Assembly: GCF_001704415.2 (NCBI RefSeq)
Contig: NC_030814.1
Span: forward strand, 70,797,121 to 70,861,120
Length of the DNA: 64,000 bases
Direction: 5' to 3'
Source: Capra hircus
Taxonomy: Eukaryota; Chordata; Mammalia; Artiodactyla; Bovidae
Shown here: in pieces, positions 1 through 12,884 of the stretch
Layout: the number at the start of each line of letters is the position of its first letter
How positions within the stretch are numbered: position 1 is the stretch's first letter
Notes under the pieces: generated by a model
The model's database searches: none
Told to the model about the DNA's origin: nothing
What the model saw: only the letters and a program-made list of their open reading frames with translations
Program-made: the position numbers and the translations under genes

Positions 1-1648
1 CCCATCCTATACCCTTCTCTTGGGAAGATGAAACATCCCTCCCTCTTCTGCTCAGATGCACCCTCCCCATGCATGCATTTCATCTTCTCCCCATCCCACT
101 GCTGGCCCGGCCACCAGGCTGCAGGAACCTGAGCTCGTGGGAAAGGCCTGCCTCTTCTCCCTACAGGCTTACTAAGCCCCCACACTAATTAGTCTGAGAG
201 CCAGTCAGGGAAGAGAGAACAGGAGCAAAAGGAAACACCTGGAAGGCACACACTGAAAAAAACATGTCTGGAGTGAAGATCCCATCCCCATGGGGACCCA
301 GGAGGTGGTCCCCACCTGGTGCTCAATGTCCACCTCGGCCCCCTACTCTGCTCAGATCCAAGCTCTGGTCCCTCCAGCTCTCTTCCTCGGAGAAGGCTAT
401 GCAGTCGGTGGACTCCGAGGTCATGAGTGAGGAGGCAGATTTCAGCTCTGCCTCTGCTCCCTCCTCAGGGCAGGGCCTCAGTGACCCGACTCTGTAAAGC
501 AGACAAGTTGTACCACCCCGTCCCTTCTAAGGTCCCCTTATTTTTAACATACTAGGATTCTGGTTTTCTGTTTCTCCTCTTCATCTTCCTCATGGCAAAC
601 AGTTGCCCCATGGAGCCCACACACCGGCTGCTTCCTCAGGAACACCACCCAAAAGATTCACTCACCCACCGAGGAGGTCACAGTCTCAGCGGCTGGGTAG
701 CCCTCGGGCCACAGGCTGCTGCAAACTTGCTCCTTCGCTTGCTTAGCCTGTTCACTTCTCCCTTCTGTGTCCATGGCTCACAAAAGAGACCAAAGACAGT
801 CCAGTCCCGGGTCCTAAGTCTCTGATTCTGGATCAGTTTTTCTAAGTTTCTGTTCCCCTCTGTGCCTGGTATCTTGACTGTTCTCCCTCTGTTTGTGCCT
901 CTCTCTGAATCTCTGTCCTTAGGTAAATATAAGTATAGATACAGATAGATATCTCTGCCTTTCTCCCTCTCTCCTTTTTTCTAACTTTGGTCTCTAATTT
1001 TCCATTCCCTTGCTTAAGTATGCTCTCCTTCTGTCTGTCTTGCCCTCACTCTTTTTCCTCTGTTTTAGTCTCCATTTTTCTCTCCCTACCCCTTCTCTCT
1101 GGGATGCCGTTCTCTCCCGTTGCTCTCAGCTGCCTACTTTCCCAGCTTGCAATCCCACACTACCTTTTTTCTCCCTGAGCCTTGGAGGAGTGACCTCCTC
1201 CTCACCCCTGTGGGCCCATCCAATCACTGCCTGGTCACCAGAGCCCCCATCATCAAGGGAGGATCACAAGCCGGATGAGAGAAGGTGCTCTGTTGGAGGG
1301 TCCAGGGACTGGGGCCAAGAGCTCATATTCCCAGAAGGCCAAATTCTTTTGTCCTTTTAAATCCCCTCCTGGGAGCAGACAGGGGAAGGAGGAGAAAATG
1401 CATTCTGCCTGAGACCCCTCCTCAGAACCCCATCATGAGAAGGGAGAGGAGGTACAAATGGGGGCCAGGAGTAGGGCCTGCCTGGTATCTCATTATGCAG
1501 GTGATTCCCAAAGACTTCTTTCTAGGAAACTAAAAAGCTAAAAGACACAAGTACATTCTGATCCCTCCTAGATATGTTGATTCTCAGAATACTCTGGACA
1601 CCCCTTCAGAACAACATAAAGCATAGGATGAGTCTTCTGGCAAACCAT
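1..1648. other. no recognised gene; pyrimidine-rich tract
   Basis: Moderately GC-rich with a CT-rich tract at about 830-1170. Short open frames (for example 264-497) have no recognisable domain, no splice context I trust and no repeat identity. I see no gene here. Confidence 0.4.
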
Positions 1649-1857
1649 CAGTTCAGTTCAGTTCAGTTCAGTTCAGTTGCTCAGTCTTATCTGACTCTTT
1701 GCGACCCCATGAATCGCAGCATGCCAGGCCTCCCTGTCCATCACCAACTCCTGGAGTTCACTCAGACTCATGTCCATCAAGTCAGTGATGCCATTCAGCC
1801 ATCTCATCCTCTGTCGTCCCCTTCTTCTCCTGCCCCTAATCCCTCCCAGCATCAAAG
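1649..1857 (-). mobile_element. BovB LINE 3' end
   Basis: The (CAGTT)n run at 1649-1678 is the reversed CTGAA tail of BovB. It is followed by the reversed C-terminal coding and 3' sequence up to CCCAGCATCAAAG. Strongly 5'-truncated. Confidence 0.9.
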
Positions 1858-2434
1858 ACCATTGTTCTCAAATATTCTCTGCTTTCCTTTCCCAAATGTC
1901 ACCTCCTTATTCACCCAGAAACCCCCAGGACTCCCTGAACTTCCAAGGTTGTGCAGAACTTCAGAGTACCCTGACCCTGAAGAGCATCTGAATTCCAGGT
2001 ACATCCTGATTCTCCCAGACCCCAAAACTCTGCAGAAGACTGACATCTGATTCTTCAAGGGAACCTTGACACACCCAGCCTCCCTGAGCAGTCAGGACAC
2101 CCTGACACCTACAATAGTCTGCTTCTTGAGATTACTTAGCTCCAGTAAATACATTCTGACCTTTTAAAGACAACCCAGTATCCTAGGACTCTAGGGTCCT
2201 CTAGGACACACTAAAACATATAACATTTCACCTCTACTAGGAGATAATCCCTGTCACCCTCCATGAAGTTTTGAAATCTCAATATGGACTGAATCCATGA
2301 GAATACTTTATTAGTTTTGGAACACACTGTACCCATAGAATCCCCAAGGTCATGCTAATCCTTCAAGCATATCCCTTAAAAATACAATTCAATTCAGAAA
2401 ACATGGTAATCTTTTAGGATTCTTAAGATTACAA
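1858..2434. other. unassigned stretch
   Basis: AT-balanced sequence with loose repeats of CCCAGGA/ACACCCTGA-like words; possibly an old satellite-like or repeat-derived stretch. No gene seen. Confidence 0.3.
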
Positions 2435-2567
2435 TATGATCCATGGATCAGAATAATAAGCAGCACATGAAAGCTTGTTAGAAATGCAAATTTGGGAACC
2501 CCACTTGAGTCCTACTGAATCAGAATCTTCACTGTAACAAGATTCCCAGGAGAACTGACTGTACACT
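2435..2567 (-). mobile_element. MER5-type hAT-Charlie DNA transposon remnant
   Basis: Landmarks GATCCATGGATCAG, CTTGTTAGAAATGCAAATT and CTACTGAATCAGAATC fit reversed MER5A/B. Confidence 0.65.
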
Positions 2568-2569
2568 TG

Positions 2570-2906
2570 TCTTCATTAGCTCTGGCTGCCATAACAAAAT
2601 ACCAAAGGATGGGTGGTTAAAACAATAGATTTCCATTTCTCACATTTCCAGAGTCTGAGAAATCCAAGACTAAGGTGCTAGCTGATTCAGGTCTTGAGAG
2701 CCCTTTTCCTGGATTGCAGACAGCCAACTTCTGTACCTTCACAAGATGGAAAACTCAGTCCTGGTCTCTCTTCTTCTTCTTATAAAGATACTAATCTGAT
2801 CTTGTGGTCTCACCCTCATGATCTCTCTCAACGCTAATCACCTCCCATAGGCTCACCTCCAAATATCGTTGCATCATATTGGGTTTAGGGCTTTAATATA
2901 TGAGCT
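2570..2906 (-). mobile_element. MLT1-type MaLR LTR
   Basis: The reverse complement of MLT1 landmarks: GCTGCCATAACAAAATACC, TTCTTATAAAGATACTAATC, CACCTCCAAATATCG and TTAGGGCTTTAATATATGA. Cut on its right by BovB. Confidence 0.78.
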
Positions 2907-3696
2907 GATTGCTGGGAGAAATATCAATAACCTTAGATATGCAGATGATACCACCTTTATGGCAGAAAGTGAAGAACAACTAAAGAGCCTCTTGATGAAA
3001 GTGAAAGAGGAGAGTGAAAATGTCGACTTAAAACTCAACATTCAAAAAACTAAGATCATGGCATCTGGTCCCATTACTTCATGGCAAATAGATGAGGGGA
3101 AAAATGGAAACAGTGAGAGACTTTATTTTGGGGGGCTCCAAAATTACTGCAGATGGTGACTGTAGCCATGAAATTAAAAGATGCTTGCTCCTTGGAAGAA
3201 AAGTTATGACCAACCTAGATACCATATTAAAAAGCAGAGACATTACTCTGCCAACAAAGGTCTGTATAGTCAAAGCTATGGTTTTTCCAGTGGTCGTGAA
3301 GTGAGAATTGGACTGTAAAGAAAGCTGAGCACCAAAGAACAGATACTTTGGAACTATGATGTTGGAGAAGACTCTTGAGAGTCCCTTGGACTGCAAGGAG
3401 ATCCAACCAGTCCATCCTAAAAGAAATCAGTCCTGAATATTCATTGGAAGGACTGATGCTGAAGCTGAAACTCCAATACTTTGGCCACCTGATGTGAAGA
3501 ACTGATGGGAAGACCCTGATGCTGGGAAAGACTGAAGGTGGGAGGAGAAGGGGACAACAGAGAATGAGATGGCTGGGTGGCATTACTGACTTAATGAACA
3601 TGAGTTTAAGTGAACTCCAGGAGTTGGTGATGGACAGGGAGTCCATGTGGCTGCAAAGAGTCAGACACAACTGAGCAACTGAACTGAACTGAACTG
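2907..3696 (+). mobile_element. BovB LINE, 5'-truncated
   Basis: It starts at GATTGCTGGGAGAAATATC just before the RT YADD box, continues through the C-terminal domain (VKAMVFPVV) and ends in CTGAACTGAACTGAACTG. Frameshifted. It abuts an MLT1 LTR on its left. Confidence 0.9.
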
Positions 3697-4164
3697 CGAG
3701 AAAACACAAACGTTCAACTCATAACAACATAAGAGTCAAGAAACAGTGTCCAAGATGTGGAACTTCTCCCTCAACCCCAGAATATACTAAGACCTCCTAG
3801 AGGAACCTGAGCCCCATGGCAGATGAACCTCCCAAGTCTCTTGTAGCCAACTTGGTCCCACAAGCAGACACTGAATTCCCATACTCTTGCTGCCTCAAGA
3901 GACCCTAATCTTATAAGGGAACTCAGATTAGCCATCCAGAGCAGCCTGATAATCCCAGGACACTCAGATGGTACAAAGAAACACTACTACCCTGTTTCCC
4001 AAGGACACTGAGACATTACAGGTTTGACTTAACAACCCAGAATACCATTATCTCTTAAGAGGCTGGGATGCCGAGAAGAGTTGGTTTTCCAGGGCATCCT
4101 GTTTTCTACTTCCAACAATGACCTTCAAGGAAGACTGATACCCAGGATATTCTCATCGTACAAG
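3697..4164. other. unassigned stretch
   Basis: Continues the character of 1858-2434 (short words about AACACCCAG, AATCCCAGGACACT). Bases 1858-2434 and 3697-4164 may be one old element split by later insertions. No gene seen. Confidence 0.3.
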
Positions 4165-4330
4165 AGGCAGGATGGTGTGGTGGGGAAGAATACAGGTTCT
4201 GGAGCCAGACTGCCTCAAGTTCTTATATCAGCTAGACTAGTTACTAGCTATGTGATCCCAGGCTAGGCTCATTGCTTATATCTCTGCACCTCAGCTTTAT
4301 CATCTAGGGATAATAATACAATCAATTCTC
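4165..4330 (+). mobile_element. MIR SINE
   Basis: GGTTCTGGAGCCAGACTGCCT, then TTACTAGCTATGTGATCCC and CACCTCAGCTTTATCATCTA follow the MIR consensus. Confidence 0.75.
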
Positions 4331-4665
4331 TCTATGTGAGGTAGTTATATTCAATGAAGTCATGATAAACACTTAGTCAGTGAATACTGAACCACTGCTA
4401 TTAGGAGAAATAGGTTCCTGTGAACCTCTGCTCACACTGTTATTGGTCAACCAATCAATACATACCTTGTTGTATGTGTGTTTCTGTTTAAAGATACCTT
4501 ACTTAATATATATATTGTAAATTCATTAACATTGAACTGATAGCAAATAGCACTGTACCAGGTGTCTAAACAAAGATTATTTTCTCCATTAAACACATCA
4601 TGGCCTTCCTGCACTTAGGAACAGTAGATATCATTGCAATACCATGCTTGGGAGCCATTCTGAGT
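4331..4665. other. unassigned AT-rich stretch
   Basis: Nothing recognisable between the MIR and the next BovB. Confidence 0.3.
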
Positions 4666-5768
4666 CAAAAAAGCAAGAGAGTTCCAGAAAAACGTCTATT
4701 TCTGCTTTATTGACTATGCCAAAGCCTTTGACTGTGTGGATCACAATAAACTGTGGAAAATTCTGAGAGAGATGGGAATATCAGACCACCTGACCTGCCT
4801 CTTGAGAAATCTGTATGCAGGTCAAGAAGCAACTGTTAGAACTGGACATGGAACAACAGACTGGTTCCAAATAGGAGTACATCAAGGCTATATATCGTCA
4901 CCCTGCTTATTTAAATTATATGCAGAGTACATCATGAGAAATGCTGGGTTGGATGAAGCACAAGCTGAAATCAAGATTGCCGGGAGAAATATCAATAACC
5001 TCAGATATGCAGATGACACCACTCTTATGGCAGAAAGTGAAGAACTAAAGAGCTTCTTGATGAAAGTGAAAGAGGAGAGTGAAAAAGCTGGCTTAAAACT
5101 CAACATTCAGAAAACTAAGATCATGGCATCTGGTCCCATCACTTCATGGGAAATAGATGGGGAAACAGTGGAAACAGTGTCAGACTTTATTTTGGGGGGC
5201 TCCAAAATCACTGCAGATGGTGATTGCAGCCATGAAATTAAAAGATGCTTACTCCTTGGAAGTTACAACCAACCTAGACAGCATATTAAAAAACAGAGAC
5301 ATTACTTTGCCAACAAAGGTCCATCTAGTCATGGCTATGGTTTTTCCAGTGGTCATGTATGGATGTGAGAGTTGGACTGTAAAGAAAGCTGAGTGTTGAA
5401 GAATTGATGCTTTTGAAGTGTGGTGTTGGAGAAGACTCTTGAGAGTTCCTTGGACTGCCAGGAGATCCAACCAGTCCATCCTAAAGGAGATCAGTCCTGG
5501 GTGTTCATTGGAAGGACTGATGTTGAGGCTGAAATTCCAATACTTTGGCCACCTGATGCGAAGAGCTGATTCATTTGAAAAGACTTTGATGCTGGGAAAG
5601 ATTGAGGGCAGAAAGAGAAGGGGACTACAGAGGATGAGATGGTTGGATGGCATCACCGACTCAATGGACATGAGTCTGAGTGAACTCTGGGAGTTGGTGT
5701 CGGACAGGGAGGCTTGGTGTTCATGGGGTCGCAAAGAGTCAGACATGGCTAAGTGACTGAACTGAACT
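4666..5768 (+). mobile_element. BovB LINE, 5'-truncated, RT plus C-terminus
   Basis: Frames at 4736-5368 and 5418-5756 encode FIDYAKAFD.. (partly outside the long frame), WFQIG, the YADDTTLMAESE catalytic box and the RRSNQSILKE C-terminal region. A frameshift near 5270 and a lost segment before the GCILSP motif show it is dead. It ends in CTGAACT. Confidence 0.92.
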
Positions 5769-7515
5769 CTGGCCTGTAGTGTTTCGTAGAGAAATCAGCT
5801 GATAGTCTTACAGGGGTTCCCTTGTAATTAACTCTTTAACTTTCTCTTGCTCCCTTTAGAATTCTTTCGCTAATAGTTAGTTACTTTTATTACACATAAT
5901 GCATCCTGGTGTAAGTCTTTTTGGGTTCATCTTGTTTGGGACCCTATGTGCTTCCTGTATCGGAACATTTTCCTTCTTTAGGTCTGGGAAACTTTTATTC
6001 ATAAATTCTTTAAATATATTTTCAATCCCCTTTTCTCTTTCTTCTCTTGGAATTCCTATTATGCTTAGATTGGCTTGCTTTATATTATCCCATAGGTCTC
6101 TTACATTGCTTTCATTTTTTTTCTTTTTTAAAATTTGGTTCTCTGCTTCTCTGATTAGGTAATTTCCATTAGTCTATCTTCCAGGTCACTTATCTTTTCT
6201 TCTGCATTGTTCATTCTACCATTCATTGCCTTGAGCTCAGTTTTCATCTTGGAAAATGAATTTTATAATATTTTTGGCTCCCTCTTACAGTTTGTAGTTC
6301 CTTTTTTACAGTAATCTGTATTTTCTTCAATAGCCTGTCTTAATTCCTTCAGTATTTTCATTACCTCTCTTTAGGACTCAGTGTTTGTTAGACTGAAGAG
6401 TTCTGTTTCATTGCTCAAGGGACTTTTCTTGGTCTTTTGACTGAAAATGCATCCTCTGCTTCTTCATTTTGTTTGTATTTCTCTTATTATGTGAGTTTAG
6501 GAGAAACAACTATTTACTGCAGTCTTGGAGGGCTATTTATAAGTGAGAGCATCCTTGTGTGGCTGGTGTGGGTTTAATATTTTTTTGGCATGAGGGCTGT
6601 TTTTGGTTTGGATGCTAGCCGTGTCTTGCCTCAGCATGTGCTGGCTGATATCCCTTCAATAGGGGGCATGCAGGTATGAAGGCATACAGCTTGTGCAGGT
6701 TCCCAGGAAGAGCAGGGGCTGAGGCTGGCTCTCAGGCATGGGTCGGTCTGCAGCAGCAGTGGTAGCGGTGGCAGATCATGCATGTGGTTGGCACCAGGTT
6801 CCAGGGCCCTTGGCAGCAGTGACAGGACGTGTTGTCTCCCAGGAAGGTGGGGCAGTGGCCTGCAACACTCATAGGCGCCTTGGTAGTGGCACTGGCAGTG
6901 ATCCACATCCACCTCTGAAGCTAAGATGGCAGCCATGACTGGCACCTGCCCCTGAAGCACATGTTGGCATGCCCTGCCACTGTGAGCAACTGGAGAAAGC
7001 AGCTCCTATGGCAGGCCCACCCCCTATTTGAGTGTCCCTCAATGGTCCCTTGTCTCCCTGAGACACGAGAAATACAAACAAAATGATGGAGCAGAGGATG
7101 CACTCTCAGTCAAAAGACCAAGAAAAAGCCAGGCCCAGGCTTCTCCCCATACTCCCTCAGCTGTGGTGCACTACACCCTAGCTCCCTCAGGCTGTCTTCA
7201 TGTACCTAACCCCAGCCCACTCCCCAGGGTTTGAGCTCCAAAGCCCAAGCCTCAGTATCCAGTCCCCACCCAGCGCAGTCAGCCAGCGGACAAGTGTCTC
7301 AGAGTAGTGAGTGTCGGTTGCACCGACACTTTGTGCAGATCTCTCTCTCTGCTTTGCCTTCTGCACACTTGTTTCTGTGCTCTTCTCTAAGGCTCCAAAA
7401 CCCCCTCCATTCCTTATTCTCACCAGTTAGGGAACTTCTCAATGTGTGGAAACCTTTCCTCTTTCACAACTCCCTCCTAGAGAGGCATTTTGCTGTGAAA
7501 CTAACACTGATCTGA
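5769..7515 (-). mobile_element. older L1, ORF1 and 5'UTR, opposite orientation
   Basis: Read on the - strand, about 6470-5769 carries L1 ORF1 text (MNNAEEKISDLEDRLMEI, then RDLWDNIKQANLSIIGIPR, then the C-terminus). Above 6480 the sequence resembles an old L1 5'UTR. The body past ORF1 is missing because BovB ends at 5768. Frameshifts throughout. Confidence 0.7.
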
Positions 7516-7690
7516 AAAAAAAAAAAAAAAACCCTATTAAAAACATTGGTAAAGGTAACACTAAAACTAACTAAAAACCAAAACAAACAAACAAAAAAAA
7601 ATGTTGGTTTGGACAAGAAGATGAAATATCCAATTTAAAATATACTAAGTTTGAAAAAAATAAAATAAAATAAAACATACTAAGTTTGAG
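7516..7690. other. A-rich junction between the two L1 copies
   Basis: Contains an 18-A run (about 7515-7532), AAAC/AAAT repeats and two copies of ATACTAAGTTTGA (7642-7654 and 7677-7690) separated by an (AAAAT)n tract. The junction history is not resolved. Confidence 0.5.
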
Positions 7691-8160
7691 ACAGAAAACA
7701 AAACAGAACAAACACAGCACCAAAATCCACTCTCACCTTGCCTACTGCTTAAAGAGATCAAGCCCTGAGCCTTTGGAGTGGGAGCACGGATTCCAAGACC
7801 CTAGACTACCAGAGAACTAACCACAGGGAGTGTCAAGTACTGAGAATTCACACAAAGGGAGCCGCTTGAATACAACACCTGGCATCACCCAAAGACCAGT
7901 AGCACCCTGTGCAGGACACCTACTCTAAACAACAAACAAAACAAAAAATACAAACCCAATCACCAACAGGGAGGATTACCACTTCACTTAGCCTTGCCCA
8001 TCATAGGAAAAACAAACAACTCACCACAAATCTCACCCCATATGAAGCTTACACAAACCACTGGATCAAACTTAGGAGGGCAGGAATCAAAAGGAAGAAA
8101 GAATTCAACCTTGAAGCCTGACAAAAGGAGACCTCAAACACAATAAGTTAAAAAAAAATA

Positions 8161-9008
8161 ATGAAAAGGCAGAGAAATACTACACAAATGAAGGAACAAA
8201 CTAGAAAAACAGAAGTCCAAATAAATGAAGAGGAAATAGGCAAACTACCTGAAAAAGAATTCAGAATAATGAGAGTAAAGATGATTAAAAACCTTGAAAA
8301 CAAAATGGAGAAAATGCAAGAATCAATTAACAAAGGCCTAGAAGAATTAAGGAATAAACATAGAGACAAACAACACAATTACTGAAATTAAAAATACTCC
8401 AGATGGAATCAATAGTAGAATATCTGAAGCAGAAGAATGAATCAGTGAGCTGGAAGATAAAATGGTGGAAATAACTTCGGAAGAGCAGAATAAAGTAAAA
8501 AGAGTGAAAAGAACTGAGGATAGTCTCAGAGACCTCTGGGACAATATCAAATGCACCAACATTATGAGAAAAATTTTGAAGAGACTATAGTTGAAAATTT
8601 CACCAACATGGAAAAGGAAATAGTCGTCAAATCCAAGAGACACAAAAGGTCCCATACAGGATAAACACAAGGAGAAACATGCCAAGACACATACTAATCA
8701 AACTAACAAAGACTAAACACAAAGAAAGCATACTAAAAGCAGCAAGGGAGAACCAACAAGTAACATACAAGGGAAACCCCATGCACTTAACAGCTGATCT
8801 TTCAGCAGAAACTTTGCAGGCTAGAAGGGAATGGCAGGACATATTTTAAATACTGAAAGGGAAAAATCTACAACCAAGATTATTATACCCTACAAGGATC
8901 TCATTCAAAATTGATGGAGATATAAAAACCTTTTCAGACAAGCAAAACTTAAGAGAATTCAGCACCACCAAACCAGCTTTACAACAAATGTTAAAGTGGC
9001 TTATATAG
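8161..9008 (+). pseudogene. L1-BT ORF1 remnant
   Basis: ORF1 is the L1 RNA-binding trimeric protein. The ATG at 8161 opens 74 codons with a coiled-coil-like lysine/glutamate-rich start (EEIGKLPEKEF, KMIKNLENKMEKMQ), then stops by frameshift. Later segments LRDLWDNIK and PRRNMPRH are in other frames. Confidence 0.8.
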
Positions 9009-11178
9009 CAAGAAATACAAGAGAAAGAAAAAGATCTACAAAATCAACCCCGAACAATTAAGGAAATGGCAATAGAAACATATATATCAATAATTACTTT
9101 AAATGTTAATGGATTAAATGCTTCAACCAAAAGACACAGATTGGCTGAATGGATACAAAAACAAGGTCCATATGTATGCTGTTTGCAAGAAGCCCACTTC
9201 AGACCTAAGGACACATATAGACTGAAGGTGAGAGGATAGAAAAATACATTCTATGCAAATGGGAACCAAAATAAAGCTGGAGTAGCAATCCTCATATCAG
9301 ACAAAATAGGCCTTAAAGTAAAGAAGATTACAAGAGATAAGGAAGGACACTACATAATGATCAAGGGATCAATCCAAGAGGAAGACACAAAATTGTAAAT
9401 ATCTATGTACCCAACACAGAAGCACCTTAATACATAAGACAAACACTAACAGACATATCAAGGGAAATTGACAGTAACACAATAATAGCAGGAGACTTTA
9501 ACACCCCACTCACATCAATGGACAGGTCATCAAAACAGAAAATTAATAAGGAACACAAGTCTTAAACGATGCATTAAATGACATGGATCTCATTGATATC
9601 TTCAAGACATTCCATCCAAATGCAGAAGAATACACCTTCTTCTCAAGTGCACATGGAACATTCTCCAGGATAGACCACATTTTGGGTCACAAATCAAACC
9701 TCAGTAAATTTAAGAAAGTTGAAATCATATCAAGCATCTTCTCCGACCACAACACTATGAGACTAGGTATCAGTTACAAGAAAAAAAACTGTAAGAAACA
9801 CAAACACAGGGAGATTAAACCTCACATTTATACATAACCAACAGGTTACTGAAGAAATCAAAAGGGAAATCAAAAATTTTCTAGAAACAAATGAAAATGA
9901 AAACACAACAACACAAAACCTATGGGATGCAGCAAAAGCAGTCCTAAGAGGGAAGTTTATAGCAATACAATCACACCTCAAGAAACAAGAAAAACAACCT
10001 AACTTTACACCTAAAACAACTAGAAGAAGAAAAACCACAACAACAACAACAACAAAACCACCAAAATTAGTAGAATGAAAGATATCATAAAGATCTGAGC
10101 AGAAATAAATGAAAAAGAAATGAGAGAAACAATAGTAAAGACCAATAAAACTAAAAGCTGTTACTTTGAGAAGATAAACGAAATAGACAAACCTTTAGCC
10201 AGACTCATCAAGAAAAAAGAGAGAAGAATCAAATCAACAAAATTAGAAATGAAAAAGGAGAGGTCACAACAGACAATGCAAAAATACAAAGGATTATAAC
10301 AGACTATTATGAACAACTGTATGGCAATAAAATGGATAACCTGGAAGAAATGGACAGGTTCTTAGAAAAGTTCAATCTTACAAGACTGAACCAGGGAAAA
10401 AATGGAAATTATGGACAACCCCAATTACAAGCTCTGAAATTGAAGCTGTGATCAAAAATCTCCCAAAAAGCAAAAGCCCAGGACCAGATGGTTTCACAGG
10501 AAAATTCTGTCAAACACTTAGAGTAGAGCTAATGTCTCTCCTTCTAAAATTCTTTCAAAAAATTGCAGAGGAAGGAACACTTCCAAACTCACTCTACAAG
10601 GCCACCATCACCCTGATATCAAAACCAAATACAATACAAAAAAGAAAACTACAAGCCAACATCACTAATTAACATAGAAGCAAAAATCCTCAACAAAATT
10701 TTACCAAACAGACTTCAGCAACACATCATAAAGCTCATACACCATGATCAAGCTGGGTTTATTGCAGGAATGCAAGGATTCTTCAATATATGCAAATCAA
10801 TCCATGCGATACATCATATTAACAAATTGTAAGATAAAAACCATATAATAATCTCAACAGATGCAGAAAAAGCCTTTGCAAAATTCAGCACCCATTTCTG
10901 ATTAAAACTCTTCAAAAAATGGACAAAGAAAGAACCTACCTCAACATAGTAAATGCCACATATCGTAAGCCTACCACAAACATTATTTTCAATGGTGAAA
11001 TACTGGAAACATAACCCTAAGATCAGGAACAAGACAAGGGTGTTCACATTCACCACTGTTATTCAACATAGTTCTGAAAGTTCTAGCTACAGCAATCAAA
11101 GAAGAAAAAGAAATAAAAGAATCCAGATCAGAAAAGAAATAAAGCTCCACTGTTTGCAGGTGACACGATACTGTACAT

Positions 11179-12491
11179 CAGTTCAGTTCAGTTCATTTCA
11201 GTCGCTCAGTTGTGTCCGACTCTTTGCGACCCCATGAACTGCAGTACGCCAGGCCTCCCTGTCCATCACCAACTCCCGGAGTTCACCTAAAGTCATAGCC
11301 ATCGAGTCGGTGATACCATCCAGCCATCTCATCCTCTGTCGTCCCCTTCTCCTCCTGCCCCCAATCCCTCCCACCATCACAGTCTTTTCAATGAGTCAAC
11401 TCTTCGCGTGAGGTGGCCAAAGTACTGGAGTTTCAGCTTTAGCATCAGTCCTTCCAATGAACACCCAGGACTGATTTCCTTTAGAATGGACTGGTTGGAT
11501 ATCCTGGCAGTCCAAGGGACTCTCAAGAGTCTTCTCCAACACCACACTTCAAAAGCATCAATTCTTCGGTGCTCAGCTTTCTTCACAGTCCAACTCTCAC
11601 ATCCATACATGACCACTGGAAAAACCATAGTCTTGACTAGATGGACCTTTGTTGGCAAAGTAATGTCTCTGCTTTTGAATATGCTGTCTAGCTTGGTCAT
11701 AACTTTCCTTCCAAGGAGTAAGCGTCTTTTAATTTCATGGCTGCAATCACCATCTGCAGTGATTTTGGAGCCCCAAAATATAAAGTCTGACACTGTTTCC
11801 CCATCTATTTCGCATGAAGTGATGGGACCAGATGCCATGATCTTCGTTTTCTGAATGTGGAGCTTTAAGCCAACTTTTTCGCTCTCCTCTTTTACTTTCA
11901 TCAAGCGGCTTTTTAGTTCCTCTTCACTTTCTGCCGTAAGGGTGGTGTCATCTGCATATCTGTGGTTATTGATATTTCTCCTGGCAATCTTGATTCCAGC
12001 TTGTACTTCCTCCAGCCCAGCGTTTCTCACAATGTACTCTGCATATAAGTTAAATAAGCAGGGTGACAATATACAGCCTTGACGTACTCCTTTTCCTATT
12101 TGGAACCAGTCTGTTGTCCCACGTCCAGCTATAACAGCTGCTTCCTGACCTGCATATAGGTTTCTCAAGAGGCAGGTCAAGTGGTCTGGTATTCCCATCT
12201 CTTTCAGAATTTTCCACAGTTTATTGTGATCCACACAGTCAAAGGCTTTGGCATAGTCAATAAAGCAGATATAGATGTTTTTCTGGAACTCTATTGCTTT
12301 TTCCATGATCCAGCGGATGTTGGCAATTTGATCTCTGGTTCCTCTGCCTTTTCTAAAACCAGCTTGAACATCTGGAAGTTCACAGTTCACATATAGCTGA
12401 AGCCTGGCTTGGAGAATTTTGAGCACTACTTTACTAGCATGTGAGACGAGTGCAATTATGTGGTAGTTTGAGCATTCTTTGGCATTGCCTT
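11179..12491 (-). mobile_element. BovB LINE nested in L1-BT ORF2, open RT frame
   Basis: Flanked by TGTACAT at 11172-11178 and 12492-12498; L1 ORF2 continues on both sides (LFAGDTILY | RKP). On the - strand 12491-11377 is a single open frame of about 370 codons covering RT motifs FIDYAKAFDCVDHNKLW, GCILSPCLFNLY, YADD (11958-11947) and the C-terminal domain. A frameshift near 11377 precedes the final segment and the (CTGAA)n tail. The endonuclease half is absent, so it cannot move by itself. Confidence 0.93.
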
Positions 12492-12688
12492 TGTACATAG
12501 AAAACCCTAAAAATAGTCTCAGAAAATTACTAGAGCTAATCAGTGAATTTAGAAAAGTTTCAGGATACAGAATCAATACACAGAAATCACTTGCATTTCT
12601 ATAAACTAACAATAAAAAATCAGAAAGAGAAATTAAAGAATCAACCCCATTCACCATGGCAACTAAAACAATTAAATATATAGGAATA

Positions 12689-12884
12689 TGGCTTCCCTGA
12701 TAGCTCAGTTGATAAAGAATCCGCCTGCAATGCAGGAGACCTGGGTTTGATCCCTGGTATGGGAAGATTCCCTGGAGAAGGGAATGGCTACCCACTCCAG
12801 CATTATGGCCTGGAGAATTCCATCGACTGTATAGTCCATGGAGTCACATAGAGTTGGACACAACTAAGTGACTTTCACTCACTT
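12689..12884 (+). mobile_element. Bov-tA SINE nested in L1-BT ORF2
   Basis: It starts GGCTTCCCTGATAGCTCAG, carries the tRNA-Glu-like B-box region GGTTTGATCCC and ends in TTTCACTCACTT. It interrupts L1 ORF2 between TATAGGAATA and AAACTTACCTAAGG. The target duplication is unclear. Confidence 0.87.

Noticed and set aside
264..497. 77-codon open frame near the left edge
   Set aside because: No domain, low-complexity Pro/Ser content and no supporting splice or repeat context; likely chance in GC-rich DNA.
1649..1678. Pentamer (CAGTT)n as a CRISPR-like or satellite array
   Set aside because: It is the BovB 3' tail, found again at the ends of many other BovB copies here.
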